From positions 62,001 to 126,000 of the forward strand of contig JAEZUM010000051.1 in NCBI GenBank assembly GCA_023421075.1: a stretch of 64,000 nt of DNA, in the 5' to 3' direction. Positions 41,128 through 50,323 of this stretch are shown here, piece by piece. Numbering within the stretch: position 1 is the stretch's first letter; every line of letters begins with the position of its first letter. This stretch comes from Bacillota bacterium. GTDB taxonomy: Bacteria; Bacillota; Clostridia; Lachnospirales; Lachnospiraceae. A model generated the notes under the pieces. That model was not told where the DNA came from. It searched no databases and worked only from the letters and a program-made list of their open reading frames with translations. A program made the translations under genes and the position numbers.

Positions 41128-43419
41128 TTAGCTGGAGCAGCTGGTGCATTCGTCCATTTCCAGGGATTGATTACGTACATAATAGATTGTTTTAACACCG
41201 TTCTTCCATGCCTCCACATAGAGGTTCAGAATCTCCTTCGCTTTTACCTCCGGTGTAATATAGAGATTGAAGGACTGCGACTGATCGATGTGCTTCTGTC
41301 TGATCCCACAGGCTCTGATGCTATACAGCTGATCAATATGATGTGCTTCTTTGTAGAACCAGAAGTTCTTATTACTAAGGTCCGGGGCTGCCTTTGGAGT
41401 AAAGCTTCCTTTCTTCTCCTCAATAAAAAACTTCTTAAAGATCGGATCTATGCCGGCTGTAGTGCCTGCAATATTGGAGGTACTGCCGGTTGGAGCCACT
41501 GCCATGATATATCCGTTACGTACTCCGTATTTCATGACCTCCTCTTTCAGGAGAAGCCAACGCTCTGAGGAGTAACCTCGTCTCTCAAAATATTTACCTG
41601 TCTGCCATTCCGAGCCTGCGAATTCGGGGTAAGGCCCTTTTTCCTTGGCCAACTCCATAGAAGCCTTAATCGCCTGATAAGCGATCTCCTCGAACAATCG
41701 ATCTGCCTCCTGTAGATGCTCCTCGCTCTCCCAGGCAATTCGGTTATTGGCCAGGTAATGATGATACCCGCTGGTGCCCAGTCCGATAGCACGGTATTTA
41801 TCACTGGTTATTCTTGCTTCTGCAACCGGTGTCTGGTTCAATGTAATAACATTATCAAGCATTCTGATCTGAAGCGGAACCGTCTCCTGCAGCTCATCGA
41901 TTGTAACTCTACCAAGATTCACGGAATTTAGATTACAGGTCACCATGTCTCCGGATTTTAATCTTCTTACGACTTCCTTGTGGTTACCGACGGTTTCAAT
42001 TACTTCCTCAACAAATTCTGATTCGCTGACATTCTGAGCAATCTCATGACAGAGATTGGAGGCATAGATCATTCCTGCATGCTTATTGGGATTCGCACGA
42101 TTCACCGTATCACGGAAGAATAGGAAGGGGGTTCCTGTCTCAACAGCACTCTTCATGATCTTCTTCATTACTTCAAGAGCCGGAATGCTGATCCTCGGGA
42201 TTGTCGTATTTGCTTCACACTCAAGATATCTCTGAGTAAAGGCTTTATCCTCCTCTTCATCATAAAAATCCTCCAGATGATATCCCATGACCTTATTCAC
42301 CTGATATGGATCAAACAAAGTCCAATCCTGTCTGGCTTCCAATCGTTCCATGAAGAGATTGGGTATACTGAGTGCCGGAAAGATATCATGAGCCTTTCTT
42401 CTATCATCACCGTTATTGGTTCTCAAGTCCAAAAATTCATACAGGTCCTGGTGCCAAATATCCAAGGTAATGGATGCTCCGCCTTTGCGTCGGCCCAGCT
42501 GATCCACTGCAACAGCAGTATCATTATAGAGACGGATCCAGGGTATTACACCGCCGGAGGCATTCTTATAACCACGGATTTCGCTATTCAGTGCTCTTAC
42601 CTTACCGATGTAGATACCAAGGGCTCCACCGTGCTTGGATACGGCGGAGAATTTCTGATTTACATCATAGATCGACCAAAGATTATCCCCGACCACAGAG
42701 ATAAAGCAACTGCTAAGCTGGTGGAATGGCGTTCCCGCACTCGCCAAGGTCGGGGTCGCGGTTGTCATCTTAAGCTCACTCAGTACGTCATAGAATTTCT
42801 TGGCATACTCCAGTTTCTTCTCTCCCTCCGGAATTGCCAAATGCATCGCGATTGCCATAAAACGCTCCTGCGGGAGCTCCAATACCTCTTTATGAAAGCC
42901 GCGAATCAAGTAGCGGTCAGCCAACAGCTTAAGACCCTCATAATTAAAAAGAAGATCCCGATCCGGTTTGATATATGCTCCTAATTCCTTGATCTGTTCA
43001 TCACTATATTCCGCTAATAGAAAATCTCCATAGTATTGCTGATCAACCAGCATATGAACCAGAGACAGAAAATCTCCATATCCAAAGTAATGGTAGCCAC
43101 GATTGATCGCTGCCTCCTTATAAAGATCAGACATTAATAATCTTGCAGCAGCATATTGCCAGCTGATATTGGTTGATTTCACCATATTCCCCTGACTGTC
43201 CTTTGTGGTCTGTATCATCTTTTCAATTGCTGTCTGAATCAGAATCTTCTGTATCTCCTTCGTGCTCATTCCATCCCGGAATTGGATATTGGAATCCATC
43301 TCTAACTCAAAGGGATCACAGCCGTCCAGCCCCTCACAGGCATACGCTACCATTTTCTTCGTTTTCTCCACACAAAGCTGTTCATATCTTCCGTCACGCT
43401 TTTTAATCATAATATCCAT
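41128..43419 (-). CDS. nrdA: Class I ribonucleotide reductase, large (catalytic) subunit
   Basis: A 763-residue protein. An N-terminal ATP-cone (about 1-90, MIKKRDGRYEQLCVEK) gives allosteric overall control. Catalytic residues appear in NLCHE (Asn, Cys, Glu), the paired cysteines (SSCF near residue 200 and the N-terminal-half partner in MVTCNLNSVNLG) and the C-terminal redox pair CTSC that is re-reduced by thioredoxin-like proteins. Two Tyr near the end relay the radical. I use the ATG at 43419, 6 bases after GGAGGT, instead of the one at 43437. Confidence 0.95.
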   Translation of the reverse strand: MDIMIKKRDGRYEQLCVEKTKKMVAYACEGLDGCDPFELEMDSNIQFRDGMSTKEIQKILIQTAIEKMIQTTKDSQGNMVKSTNISWQYAAARLLMSDLYKEAAINRGYHYFGYGDFLSLVHMLVDQQYYGDFLLAEYSDEQIKELGAYIKPDRDLLFNYEGLKLLADRYLIRGFHKEVLELPQERFMAIAMHLAIPEGEKKLEYAKKFYDVLSELKMTTATPTLASAGTPFHQLSSCFISVVGDNLWSIYDVNQKFSAVSKHGGALGIYIGKVRALNSEIRGYKNASGGVIPWIRLYNDTAVAVDQLGRRKGGASITLDIWHQDLYEFLDLRTNNGDDRRKAHDIFPALSIPNLFMERLEARQDWTLFDPYQVNKVMGYHLEDFYDEEEDKAFTQRYLECEANTTIPRISIPALEVMKKIMKSAVETGTPFLFFRDTVNRANPNKHAGMIYASNLCHEIAQNVSESEFVEEVIETVGNHKEVVRRLKSGDMVTCNLNSVNLGRVTIDELQETVPLQIRMLDNVITLNQTPVAEARITSDKYRAIGLGTSGYHHYLANNRIAWESEEHLQEADRLFEEIAYQAIKASMELAKEKGPYPEFAGSEWQTGKYFERRGYSSERWLLLKEEVMKYGVRNGYIMAVAPTGSTSNIAGTTAGIDPIFKKFFIEEKKGSFTPKAAPDLSNKNFWFYKEAHHIDQLYSIRACGIRQKHIDQSQSFNLYITPEVKAKEILNLYVEAWKNGVKTIYYVRNQSLEMDECTSCSS

Positions 43420-43474
43420 ACGCTTACCTCCACCCATAGTATATACTAGTAATAGTTATCATTATTAGCATTGT

Positions 43475-43490
43475 ATACCATATTTTGTGT
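43475..43490. promoter_or_regulatory. Candidate NrdR box in the nrdA promoter
   Basis: ATACCATATTTTGTGT agrees with 14 of 16 positions of the NrdR consensus (ACAC-WATAT-WTW-GTGT). It overlaps the spacer of a TAGTCA-17-TACAAT promoter on the minus strand. A clear second box at the usual spacing is not seen, so confidence is limited. Confidence 0.4.
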
Positions 43491-43537
43491 TTTGACTAGA
43501 GGGAAATTTTATTTAGAATAAAAATTTATGTATTAAT

Positions 43538-43573
43538 CCCAAAGTGAACTACGTTCACTTTGGGAGCGTTTTT
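43538..43573 (+). terminator. Hairpin with T run between nrdA and the L,D-transpeptidase
   Basis: CCCAAAGTGAAC, loop TAC, GTTCACTTTGGG: a perfect 12-base stem, then AGCG and TTTTT on the plus strand. Plus-strand genes are absent just upstream, so it may act as a barrier or mRNA-end structure; it also lies in the nrd upstream region. Confidence 0.6.
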
Positions 43574-43602
43574 ATCGTATAGGACGTAATTTGCTGTACG
43601 TT

Positions 43603-43648
43603 AAAAAGAGGATATATCGAGACGGTAACACGACTCCGATATATCCTC
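43603..43648 (-). terminator. Terminator after the L,D-transpeptidase gene
   Basis: GAGGATATATCG and CGATATATCCTC form a perfect 12-base stem, followed on the minus strand by five T (43603-43607), 18 bases after the stop codon. Confidence 0.85.
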
Positions 43649-43665
43649 ATATACGTTATAAGCTC

Positions 43666-45162
43666 TTATTCAACGGACTTCTTCGTTTCCTCACCCACAC
43701 TCTCGGTGCCGGGCAACTCGTAAACCACCACAGCAACCCCTCGCTTGATATGTTCAAACATCTTCTTAGCTGCCTTTGGTGGCATATTGATACACCCATG
43801 GGAACCTCTGGTGAGATAGATATCCTTACCGAATTCATCCCTCCACACCGCATCATGGAAGCCGATGTTCTTATTAAAGGGCATCCAATATTTAACGGGT
43901 GTTTCATAATCCTCGCCTACCAAAATAGCATCGTTCTCTTTATATTGAATCGGATAGGTACCAATGGGAGTGGCATAATCCTTCGAAACATTACCGGACA
44001 CAAAATCTGATTCCACAACCAACTCACCCTCTTTATAGAAAAACAAGTGCTGCGCGGTTAGATTAACTTCAACATAGGTCTTACCGATATCGTCATCACC
44101 ATATTGTTGCGCTGTCTGGAAATAAACCGGCTTCTTCACCGTCTGCTCTCCGTTTTTAATCAATTCGGTCAATTCCTTCAACTCAGAGGAACGATCCAAC
44201 CACCAGCCATAATCTCCACCTTCTACCTTAATCTCATCGCCGTATGAAGTCTTAAAGGTTCTGCGACGTCCGAAGGAATTATAGGTTTTCCCGATATAGT
44301 CAACATATTCCTTTATCTTCTCTTCATTCAGGGTAACCTGATAATTCTCATCCAGTGTAAGCCATTCATTGATCTTCGAACCATCAAGGACCTCGGTAAC
44401 CTGACCGAATTCATAGGTAATCTTCGCACCCGCAATTCGATTTAATTCGTTTACAGCATCTGATAATCTTGTATCCTCAGTAGTTATCTGCGGCTCCTCA
44501 TAACAACCGGCTTCCTCCAGGGACACGGTAGGCTGTAAGGTGTTTACTGCATTAAGGATAGCTTCTTTTACTTTCGATTTTATTAATTTGGCACCCGGAT
44601 CCTCCGGAATAATCTCATAGCCATTCTCACCGTATGCAATGGTTGCATTGGCAGGCTCTGTCATATTCTCTTCCTTGAAACCTTTCAGAAGGTCTACATA
44701 TGTGCTCAGCAGATTCTCATCGTAAGATAACATTGTACCTGCCTCATACTCTTGCTTACGAAATAAAGCTCTCGGCCAAAGAAATCCTCCTTGTTTGTGA
44801 ATAAGCTCTGACAGATTTTCACCAAATTCTGTATGTAGGTTAATATTGATACCATAGATAACATCCGTCACACCGTTTCTTTGTTTCACTTCCAATACAT
44901 AGGAAGATACCTGATCATTGATCACCTTTTCAGCCTTTTCCTCTGACATATTTGAGGTATCAACGCCATTCACTTCGGTATTGCCAAAGAAATGATTATT
45001 ATAATAGAAAGCAAAGATCAGATATACTGCTAAAATAGCACATAGTACTCCCGCATCGATAAATAGCATTCTGGCTATTCTCTTGCTCTTCTTGCTTCTC
45101 CGGCTCTTTGTAACGCCGGGCTTCCTGTTTTTGTTTGAATTATTCATCTTCTTTGTAGCCAT
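43666..45162 (-). CDS. L,D-transpeptidase with peptidoglycan-binding domains
   Basis: A 498-residue envelope enzyme making 3-3 cross-links or anchoring proteins in peptidoglycan. A basic cytosolic N-terminus is followed by one membrane helix (about 32-52), two PG_binding_4-type domains (about 65-350, with NGVDTSNMSEEKA and ITYEFGQVTEVLDGSKI), and a C-terminal YkuD domain with the catalytic motif SRGSHGCINMP-like (TRGSHGCINMPPKAAKK) including the His and Cys. AGGA precedes the ATG. It stands alone with its own terminator. Confidence 0.92.
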   Translation of the reverse strand: MATKKMNNSNKNRKPGVTKSRRSKKSKRIARMLFIDAGVLCAILAVYLIFAFYYNNHFFGNTEVNGVDTSNMSEEKAEKVINDQVSSYVLEVKQRNGVTDVIYGININLHTEFGENLSELIHKQGGFLWPRALFRKQEYEAGTMLSYDENLLSTYVDLLKGFKEENMTEPANATIAYGENGYEIIPEDPGAKLIKSKVKEAILNAVNTLQPTVSLEEAGCYEEPQITTEDTRLSDAVNELNRIAGAKITYEFGQVTEVLDGSKINEWLTLDENYQVTLNEEKIKEYVDYIGKTYNSFGRRRTFKTSYGDEIKVEGGDYGWWLDRSSELKELTELIKNGEQTVKKPVYFQTAQQYGDDDIGKTYVEVNLTAQHLFFYKEGELVVESDFVSGNVSKDYATPIGTYPIQYKENDAILVGEDYETPVKYWMPFNKNIGFHDAVWRDEFGKDIYLTRGSHGCINMPPKAAKKMFEHIKRGVAVVVYELPGTESVGEETKKSVE

Positions 45163-45291
45163 ATTTTATCCTCATAGAGACTATTCGTATCATATACCAT
45201 ATACTACCATGTAAATATGTTACCTTTAAGTCAATATATTTACAAATTTCTTAATTTAGTATCTTATTTATTAATTATTTTCCAGAAAATC

Positions 45292-46092
45292 TCAAGATAA
45301 TTGTTCTTCCATCAAACTCTCTGACTCCTCCGATGAAGTATCACACCAGGACTCTATTTCTTCCTTCGTATTCGTATGCTGTTGTTCCAGCTGCCTTATG
45401 CACCATTCAATCCTCTGTACTACCATATCTCGAATCTGAATCGTCTTCATTCCTTTATATTCCTCGTATGGTATCGCCTCCAGAAAATGAACCTGTGTAT
45501 GAACCTTCCTTAATGAGTTGATACCAAAGGGTTTGTAGGAATCATATACGACAACCGGTATAATAGGACACCTGGCCTTCTCTGCACATTTGAAGCTTCC
45601 AATCTTGAATTCCTGTAGGCGATTATGATTGTCCGTATAACCTCCCTCCGGGAAAATAAGATAACGACGTCCCTCCTTCACCTCTTCTGTTACTGTATTC
45701 ATTATTTGAACCTGTTGTCTGATATCATCAAAATCAAGACGCTTCGCCCGGATCAGGTCAACAAATTGTGTCGTCACAATCGGTCTGGATTGTTTCTTTG
45801 CAATAATAAAGGTACAAGGCTTTTTATGTCCGATCATGACTCCGAGCGCATCGTATTTCCCTTGATGGTTCGAATACATAATATATCCGCCTTCTTCCGG
45901 AAGGTTCTCGGTGCCTGTTATATATGTCTCTATCCGTCCCTTCCGCTTAATCAGCTGTACTACCTTCATCGCCAGCGCATAGCATTCTTGTTCCGAATAT
46001 CGGATCGGATTATTATAGTATTTTTTCATCTTAAATATGTAATAAGGAATCACATAAATCCCTCTTAAGATTACAAATATAAAACGTAACAC
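45292..46092 (-). CDS. 1-acyl-glycerol-3-phosphate acyltransferase (PlsC-like)
   Basis: A 266-residue membrane-associated acyltransferase. Motif I is NHQGKYDALG (His and Asp, about residues 85-90), motif III FPEGGYTD, and motif IV the PIIPVVVYDS region. It would acylate lysophosphatidic acid to phosphatidic acid in phospholipid synthesis. It starts with GTG behind GGAAG. The C-terminal tail is acidic and Glu/Ser-rich (about 235-266), with no known role. It has no functional neighbours. Confidence 0.88.
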   Translation of the reverse strand: MLRFIFVILRGIYVIPYYIFKMKKYYNNPIRYSEQECYALAMKVVQLIKRKGRIETYITGTENLPEEGGYIMYSNHQGKYDALGVMIGHKKPCTFIIAKKQSRPIVTTQFVDLIRAKRLDFDDIRQQVQIMNTVTEEVKEGRRYLIFPEGGYTDNHNRLQEFKIGSFKCAEKARCPIIPVVVYDSYKPFGINSLRKVHTQVHFLEAIPYEEYKGMKTIQIRDMVVQRIEWCIRQLEQQHTNTKEEIESWCDTSSEESESLMEEQLS

Positions 46093-46360
46093 TTCATCAC
46101 TTCCATTTCGTTTAGAGATTATAAGAATACAACCTAATCAAAAACAGTATCCTTATTTATTATCATACCCCTTGATCGGGATTTCGTCTAGATTTTTAAT
46201 CGAAAACCATGGATTTCCAAAAAAACAGAAGAATTAGTCGCCATACGACAAATTAGATATCAGATTTCACATTTACATTCTAAAATGATTTCGATATAAT
46301 TAGCTGACGTTACCGAAACATATTATACTTGTGATATTAAGAAAGGTTGTTACTATAGAA

Positions 46361-47752
46361 ATGAGAAAACCCTTTGAAAAAATATTTGATGAAGCCGCAT
46401 TACTTCCGAAGATTCGTCGTAGTATCTATTTGATGACTTTGGGCAATACCTTTGGAACCCTTTGGGGTGTTATCAGTGGCGGAGGCAGCTCCTCCCTAAC
46501 CGGATATGCCGGGTACCTCGGAGCGGGTGACTTTGTATATGGATTGTTAACCGCAATCCCTCTGGCGGCTGCACTTCTCCAGATTCCCTTTGCTACCTTG
46601 GTCAGTCGTACTCAGAAACGCAAGAAGTATATGATGACCTATGGTCTCTTTTCAAGAGTATTATGGATCATCATAGGTCTGATACCATTTTTAATCCCCT
46701 CAAGCCAGTCAGAACTTCGGTTATGGACCGTTATCCTGTTAATCGGAGTATCCTCAGCCTTCAGCTCCTTCATTAATGTCTGCTGGATGCCTTGGATGGC
46801 GGATCTGGTCCCAGTCGAAATACGTGGGCGATGGCTGAGTAAGCGGGATGGTATCACTTCCGTCGCCAGTGTGACTATGGGATTAATTGTTGCCGGTATC
46901 CTGGATCAAATGACCAGCTTCACCGGATATACAATTGTATTTGTGATGTCTGGAATCCTTGGTGTTTTGGATATGTTCTGCTTCCTGTTCATGGAAGATG
47001 TACATAAGACACCACCGGTGCAATTGAAGCTGCTTCCTGTATTAAAGCAGGTATTTCAGAATAAGCCTTTTTTTAAATTCATGCTGTTCTGGACTGCCTG
47101 GTGCTTTACCGCTAGTATGTCCGGAGCGTATCTGGCCAGATATGCCTTAACTGAGATGGGCTTAAGCTATATGCAATTTACTCTTAGCAGCCAGGTAACG
47201 GCGGCAGCAATTACCGTTTTGGTAGTTACTCATTGGGGAAGATTATTGGATCACTTTGGGAGTAAGCCGGTGCTGTGGTGTACCTGTGTCGTGGCTGCTT
47301 TAACCCCATTGTTTTTCCTCTTCTCCACCTATGGAAGCATCTGGCCTACTCTGCTTCATAATCTGATCGGCGCAGCTTTCTGGAGCGGAGCAAATCTTGC
47401 TGCAACCAGTCTACAGCTCTCCTCCTCGCCCGATGAACAACGCCCTTCCTATATAGCCGTCTTCTCCTGTATAACCTCTTTATTCGGTGCCTTCTTAGGT
47501 ATCCTTGCAGGTGGTGCTATTCTGGAAGGCATACATACAAGTGCAACCTTGAGCGCACTCCTTCCTGACCGATACAAGTTTATGATTGTTATCTCTGTTG
47601 TTCTTCGTATCGCATGCGTTTTTATTATAATACCCATGCTAGATAACAGCAGTGAATATACGCTGTCCGATATGTTCAAGGAGCTAGCCCTCAGAATAAA
47701 AGCTCAACAAGCTTATCTACGTTACCGAAGAGAGCGGAATAGAAGGCAGTAA
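46361..47752 (+). CDS. MFS transporter
   Basis: A 464-residue protein with 12 predicted membrane helices. The TM2-3 loop (FATLVSRTQKRKKYMMTYG) and a conserved WMPWMADLVPVEIRGR loop between TM4 and TM5 show MFS type with the usual charged residues. The start is chosen at the ATG 46361 because the upstream GTG at 46331 has no ribosome site; AGAAAGG lies 14 bases before the ATG, a little far. Substrate unknown. It converges on a small membrane protein gene. Confidence 0.88.
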   Translation: MRKPFEKIFDEAALLPKIRRSIYLMTLGNTFGTLWGVISGGGSSSLTGYAGYLGAGDFVYGLLTAIPLAAALLQIPFATLVSRTQKRKKYMMTYGLFSRVLWIIIGLIPFLIPSSQSELRLWTVILLIGVSSAFSSFINVCWMPWMADLVPVEIRGRWLSKRDGITSVASVTMGLIVAGILDQMTSFTGYTIVFVMSGILGVLDMFCFLFMEDVHKTPPVQLKLLPVLKQVFQNKPFFKFMLFWTAWCFTASMSGAYLARYALTEMGLSYMQFTLSSQVTAAAITVLVVTHWGRLLDHFGSKPVLWCTCVVAALTPLFFLFSTYGSIWPTLLHNLIGAAFWSGANLAATSLQLSSSPDEQRPSYIAVFSCITSLFGAFLGILAGGAILEGIHTSATLSALLPDRYKFMIVISVVLRIACVFIIIPMLDNSSEYTLSDMFKELALRIKAQQAYLRYRRERNRRQ

Positions 47753-47764
47753 GGAATAAGGGAG

Positions 47765-47965
47765 TCAATGAACCCGCTTCTCTTTGAGAACCAGTATTAG
47801 CAGGGTAAGACTTAGAATTGCTGCGATAAAGCCAAACACAAAGAACAATAAGGGTGCATCCAAAAAATAAAACGCTAGGCTTGCGATGAATGATAATCCG
47901 ATTGACTTGAGCATCCTTTTGCCATGCTCCGGTAGGTTTAAGATGATTTTCTTCTTATTTTTCAT
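47765..47965 (-). CDS. Small two-helix membrane protein
   Basis: A 66-residue protein of no family I recognise: basic N-terminus (MKNKKKIILNLPEHGKR), then two membrane helices (about 20-38 and 42-60) and a short charged end. AGAGGT lies 9 bases before the ATG. It converges with the MFS gene, 12 bases between stops. Function unknown. Confidence 0.65.
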   Translation of the reverse strand: MKNKKKIILNLPEHGKRMLKSIGLSFIASLAFYFLDAPLLFFVFGFIAAILSLTLLILVLKEKRVH

Positions 47966-48040
47966 ATATCATTACCTCTCATAGATTTTGTTCTTTATTT
48001 CTCATTGTATATTACCATAGACCTAATCTCAATGATAAAA

Positions 48041-48078
48041 AGAAGAAGTATTCCTAAATATTTTGGAGTACTTCTTCT
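48041..48078 (-). terminator. Terminator after pstS
   Basis: AGAAGAAGTATTCC and GGAGTACTTCTTCT form a 13-pair stem with one mismatch, followed on the minus strand by five T. It lies 45-80 bases after the pstS stop. Confidence 0.8.
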
Positions 48079-48123
48079 GATATTTTTGATTACAGATTTT
48101 ATGAAAATGCTTTGAAACCTTAA

Positions 48124-49053
48124 TTAATCCAGAGTAATTAACCCTACACCTTCTATCATCTGCTTGCCTTCTTCCGACTTCAGGTACTCAAAGAATGCTT
48201 GAACAAGTTCACTCTGTTCTGAAATCTCACCACGTGTCGCCATTACAAAGGGACGACTCAGGAAGTAGCTGCCAGCCTTAATGTTCTCTGCGGTAGGCTC
48301 AACACCCTCCAAAGAAAGTGCCAGAATACTGTCATCCAATACATCCAGTGATACATAGCCGATGGCACCGATTGTGGAAGCAACCTTAGCCATTACACCG
48401 CCAGTACTGTTAATCTCGTTGGAGTATTTACATAAATCCTCAATCTTAAGTAATTCTTCGAAAGCACCTCTTGTCCCGGAGCCTGCTTCTCTACCGATCA
48501 CTACGATTGGCTGATCTCCGCCGCCGACTTCCTTCCAGTTCGTGATTTCTCCTGTATAAATCTTAATCAACTGATCCTTCGTAAGATTGGTTGCAGTATT
48601 GGAATTATCTGTGATCACTGCAATTCCGTCTATTGCAACGATGTTCTCTACCGCGCCGGAGGATACTTCGGTATCCTTTAATGCTCTTGAGGCATTACCG
48701 ATATCTACCGTTCCTGCAAGTAAGGCCTCAATGCCCGCGCTGGAGCCGATAAACTCTGCCGATACCGTAACAAGCGGATACTTTAGCATAAAGGACTCTG
48801 CTGCTACATTCGAAAGCTTTTCCATGGAGGTAGAACCGGATATTAATAGTGTACCACTGATTGCAGTGGTATCTGCTGCCGCATCTTCACTAGAAGCTGT
48901 TGCTTCTGTGGGTTTTGCCTGATTGTTTGTCTCAGCCTTCACTTCCTGTGCTGATGTCTCTTTTTCCTCGTTTTTCGAACTACAAGCCGCTAAAGCGGTT
49001 ACCATCAGAATACATATTAAAAATAATGCTGCTATCCCTCTAATTTTCTTCAT
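48124..49053 (-). CDS. pstS: Phosphate-binding lipoprotein (PstS family)
   Basis: A 309-residue lipoprotein: signal peptide MKKIRGIAALFLICILMV with lipobox LAAC (Cys about residue 24), a Ser/Thr/Ala-rich linker, and a type II periplasmic-binding fold. The phosphate-binding segments GSTSMEKLS (about 71-79), IGNASRALKD and REAGSGTRGAFEE are typical of PstS. AAAGGAG precedes the ATG. The pstC, pstA, pstB and phoU genes that normally follow are missing; a terminator follows directly. It may serve a transporter encoded elsewhere or another ligand. Confidence 0.88.
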   Translation of the reverse strand: MKKIRGIAALFLICILMVTALAACSSKNEEKETSAQEVKAETNNQAKPTEATASSEDAAADTTAISGTLLISGSTSMEKLSNVAAESFMLKYPLVTVSAEFIGSSAGIEALLAGTVDIGNASRALKDTEVSSGAVENIVAIDGIAVITDNSNTATNLTKDQLIKIYTGEITNWKEVGGGDQPIVVIGREAGSGTRGAFEELLKIEDLCKYSNEINSTGGVMAKVASTIGAIGYVSLDVLDDSILALSLEGVEPTAENIKAGSYFLSRPFVMATRGEISEQSELVQAFFEYLKSEEGKQMIEGVGLITLD

Positions 49054-49191
49054 CTTATTATCTCCTTTTTCTTTTTGCTTAGCCTGGATGATTAATGTCT
49101 CCGGCTGATAGCATTAATTTAACATGAAAAGAAAAAGGAAAATACCATGGTATGGTTTAGATTACGTTAACATTATGTAAAGGATGACTCA

Positions 49192-49875
49192 CTATTTGTA
49201 TGCCCGCTTGCCAAATCTCATCGGACAAACCACTCTGCAACGGTTGCAATCTACTGTATCAAATCCTCTTGCATTGGATCCATAGGCGTAAGGTCTGCAT
49301 CGCGATTGATCCGCACTCGAACCGTTCAGTGCTCCTGTGGGGCAACTTGTGACACAAAGGTTACATCCCTCCAAGCAGATGCTTTCCGCAAAAGGATCGG
49401 ATTCCAGATCCAGCTCGGTGAGTACAACACCAAAGGTAATCAGGTTGCCAAATTCTTCATTCAATAACAGCGTACTTTTGCCGAACGTTCCGAGTCCCGC
49501 CAACATCGCAGCATGCTTCATAGACAGCAAGCCTTTGCCCTCCAGTTTATCCTCATCCCAGTATTCATAAGGGCTATCCGAGGGCATTGGTACAGCATAC
49601 CCGCCGAAGAGACGCTCCAACTCCTTGGCGGTTCGGAAAGCGATCAGATCCACTTCCGGACAGATGATATCATTAAAATGCCCATAAATCAATCTCGAGG
49701 GCACCTTTGTTAATCCCTTAGGTAATGCGATTCCGAAGACGATTAATGATTGACAATCCGGATAGATATCTCTTGGATGAAATCCCTCCGGTGCCTGTGA
49801 GAAACGATCGATATTGGCGAAACCGCATACGTCTGCTCCCAAGCTTAAGACATATTCTCTTATTTGTTCTTTCAT
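49192..49875 (-). CDS. QueG-like ferredoxin-fold oxidoreductase
   Basis: A 227-residue protein with an N-terminal DUF1730/QueG-like region (SLGADVCGFANIDRF, IVFGIALPKG) and a C-terminal pair of 4Fe-4S motifs (CNLCVTSCPTGAL and CNRCRVVCPM). True epoxyqueuosine reductase is about 380 residues with a cobalamin-binding domain; this form is shorter by about 150 residues and may be a different reductase. AGGAGGG lies before the ATG. It stands alone, with the YkvA gene 53 bases upstream. Confidence 0.82.
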   Translation of the reverse strand: MKEQIREYVLSLGADVCGFANIDRFSQAPEGFHPRDIYPDCQSLIVFGIALPKGLTKVPSRLIYGHFNDIICPEVDLIAFRTAKELERLFGGYAVPMPSDSPYEYWDEDKLEGKGLLSMKHAAMLAGLGTFGKSTLLLNEEFGNLITFGVVLTELDLESDPFAESICLEGCNLCVTSCPTGALNGSSADQSRCRPYAYGSNARGFDTVDCNRCRVVCPMRFGKRAYK

Positions 49876-49928
49876 ATTTAGGGCCCTCCTTACCTGCTAT
49901 GTTGAATGTTTATCCGCTTCCCTTATCA

Positions 49929-50297
49929 TTAATTGTTCAATGCCTTTAGAATTAGAAGAATAATCACAAGCCATAACAGTAGAATCGGAATAGCAAAATA
50001 CCATTTCTTTGGCTTTCCGTTACTCCACAGCCCTTCCGCTTCCAATCTACTCTTCTTAAGAATTTCCTCCGGTAACATTTTAATCGTTAGTGCAATGAAT
50101 GCCGGTAGAAGGATAAGATCATCCAGATATCCGAGTACCGGAATAAAATCCGGGATAAGATCAATCGGAGACAGCGCATAGACGACCGTAATCCCTGCCA
50201 TGATCTTCGGCATAAGGGGTGTCTCTTTTTTCTTCAATGCAATAAATACAGCGGGAATATCTGTTTTTATCATTTTAGCTCTTTCTTTCAGATTCAT
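49929..50297 (-). CDS. YkvA family (DUF1232) membrane protein
   Basis: A 122-residue protein with the DUF1232 signature YALSPIDLIPDFIPVLGYLDD (split here as ALSPIDLIPDFIP, about 42-54, and GYLDDLILLPAFI) and a C-terminal membrane helix (about 101-119). The family is widespread in Firmicutes and has no clear function. AGGAGG lies 6 bases before the ATG. Confidence 0.9.
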   Translation of the reverse strand: MNLKERAKMIKTDIPAVFIALKKKETPLMPKIMAGITVVYALSPIDLIPDFIPVLGYLDDLILLPAFIALTIKMLPEEILKKSRLEAEGLWSNGKPKKWYFAIPILLLWLVIILLILKALNN

Positions 50298-50323
50298 ATA
50301 TCCTCCTAAACAGTATATCGTGA

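Noticed and set aside
42277..42984. A 235-codon open frame on the plus strand opposite nrdA
   Set aside because: nrdA is fully conserved on the other strand; this frame has no recognisable motif and no ribosome site.
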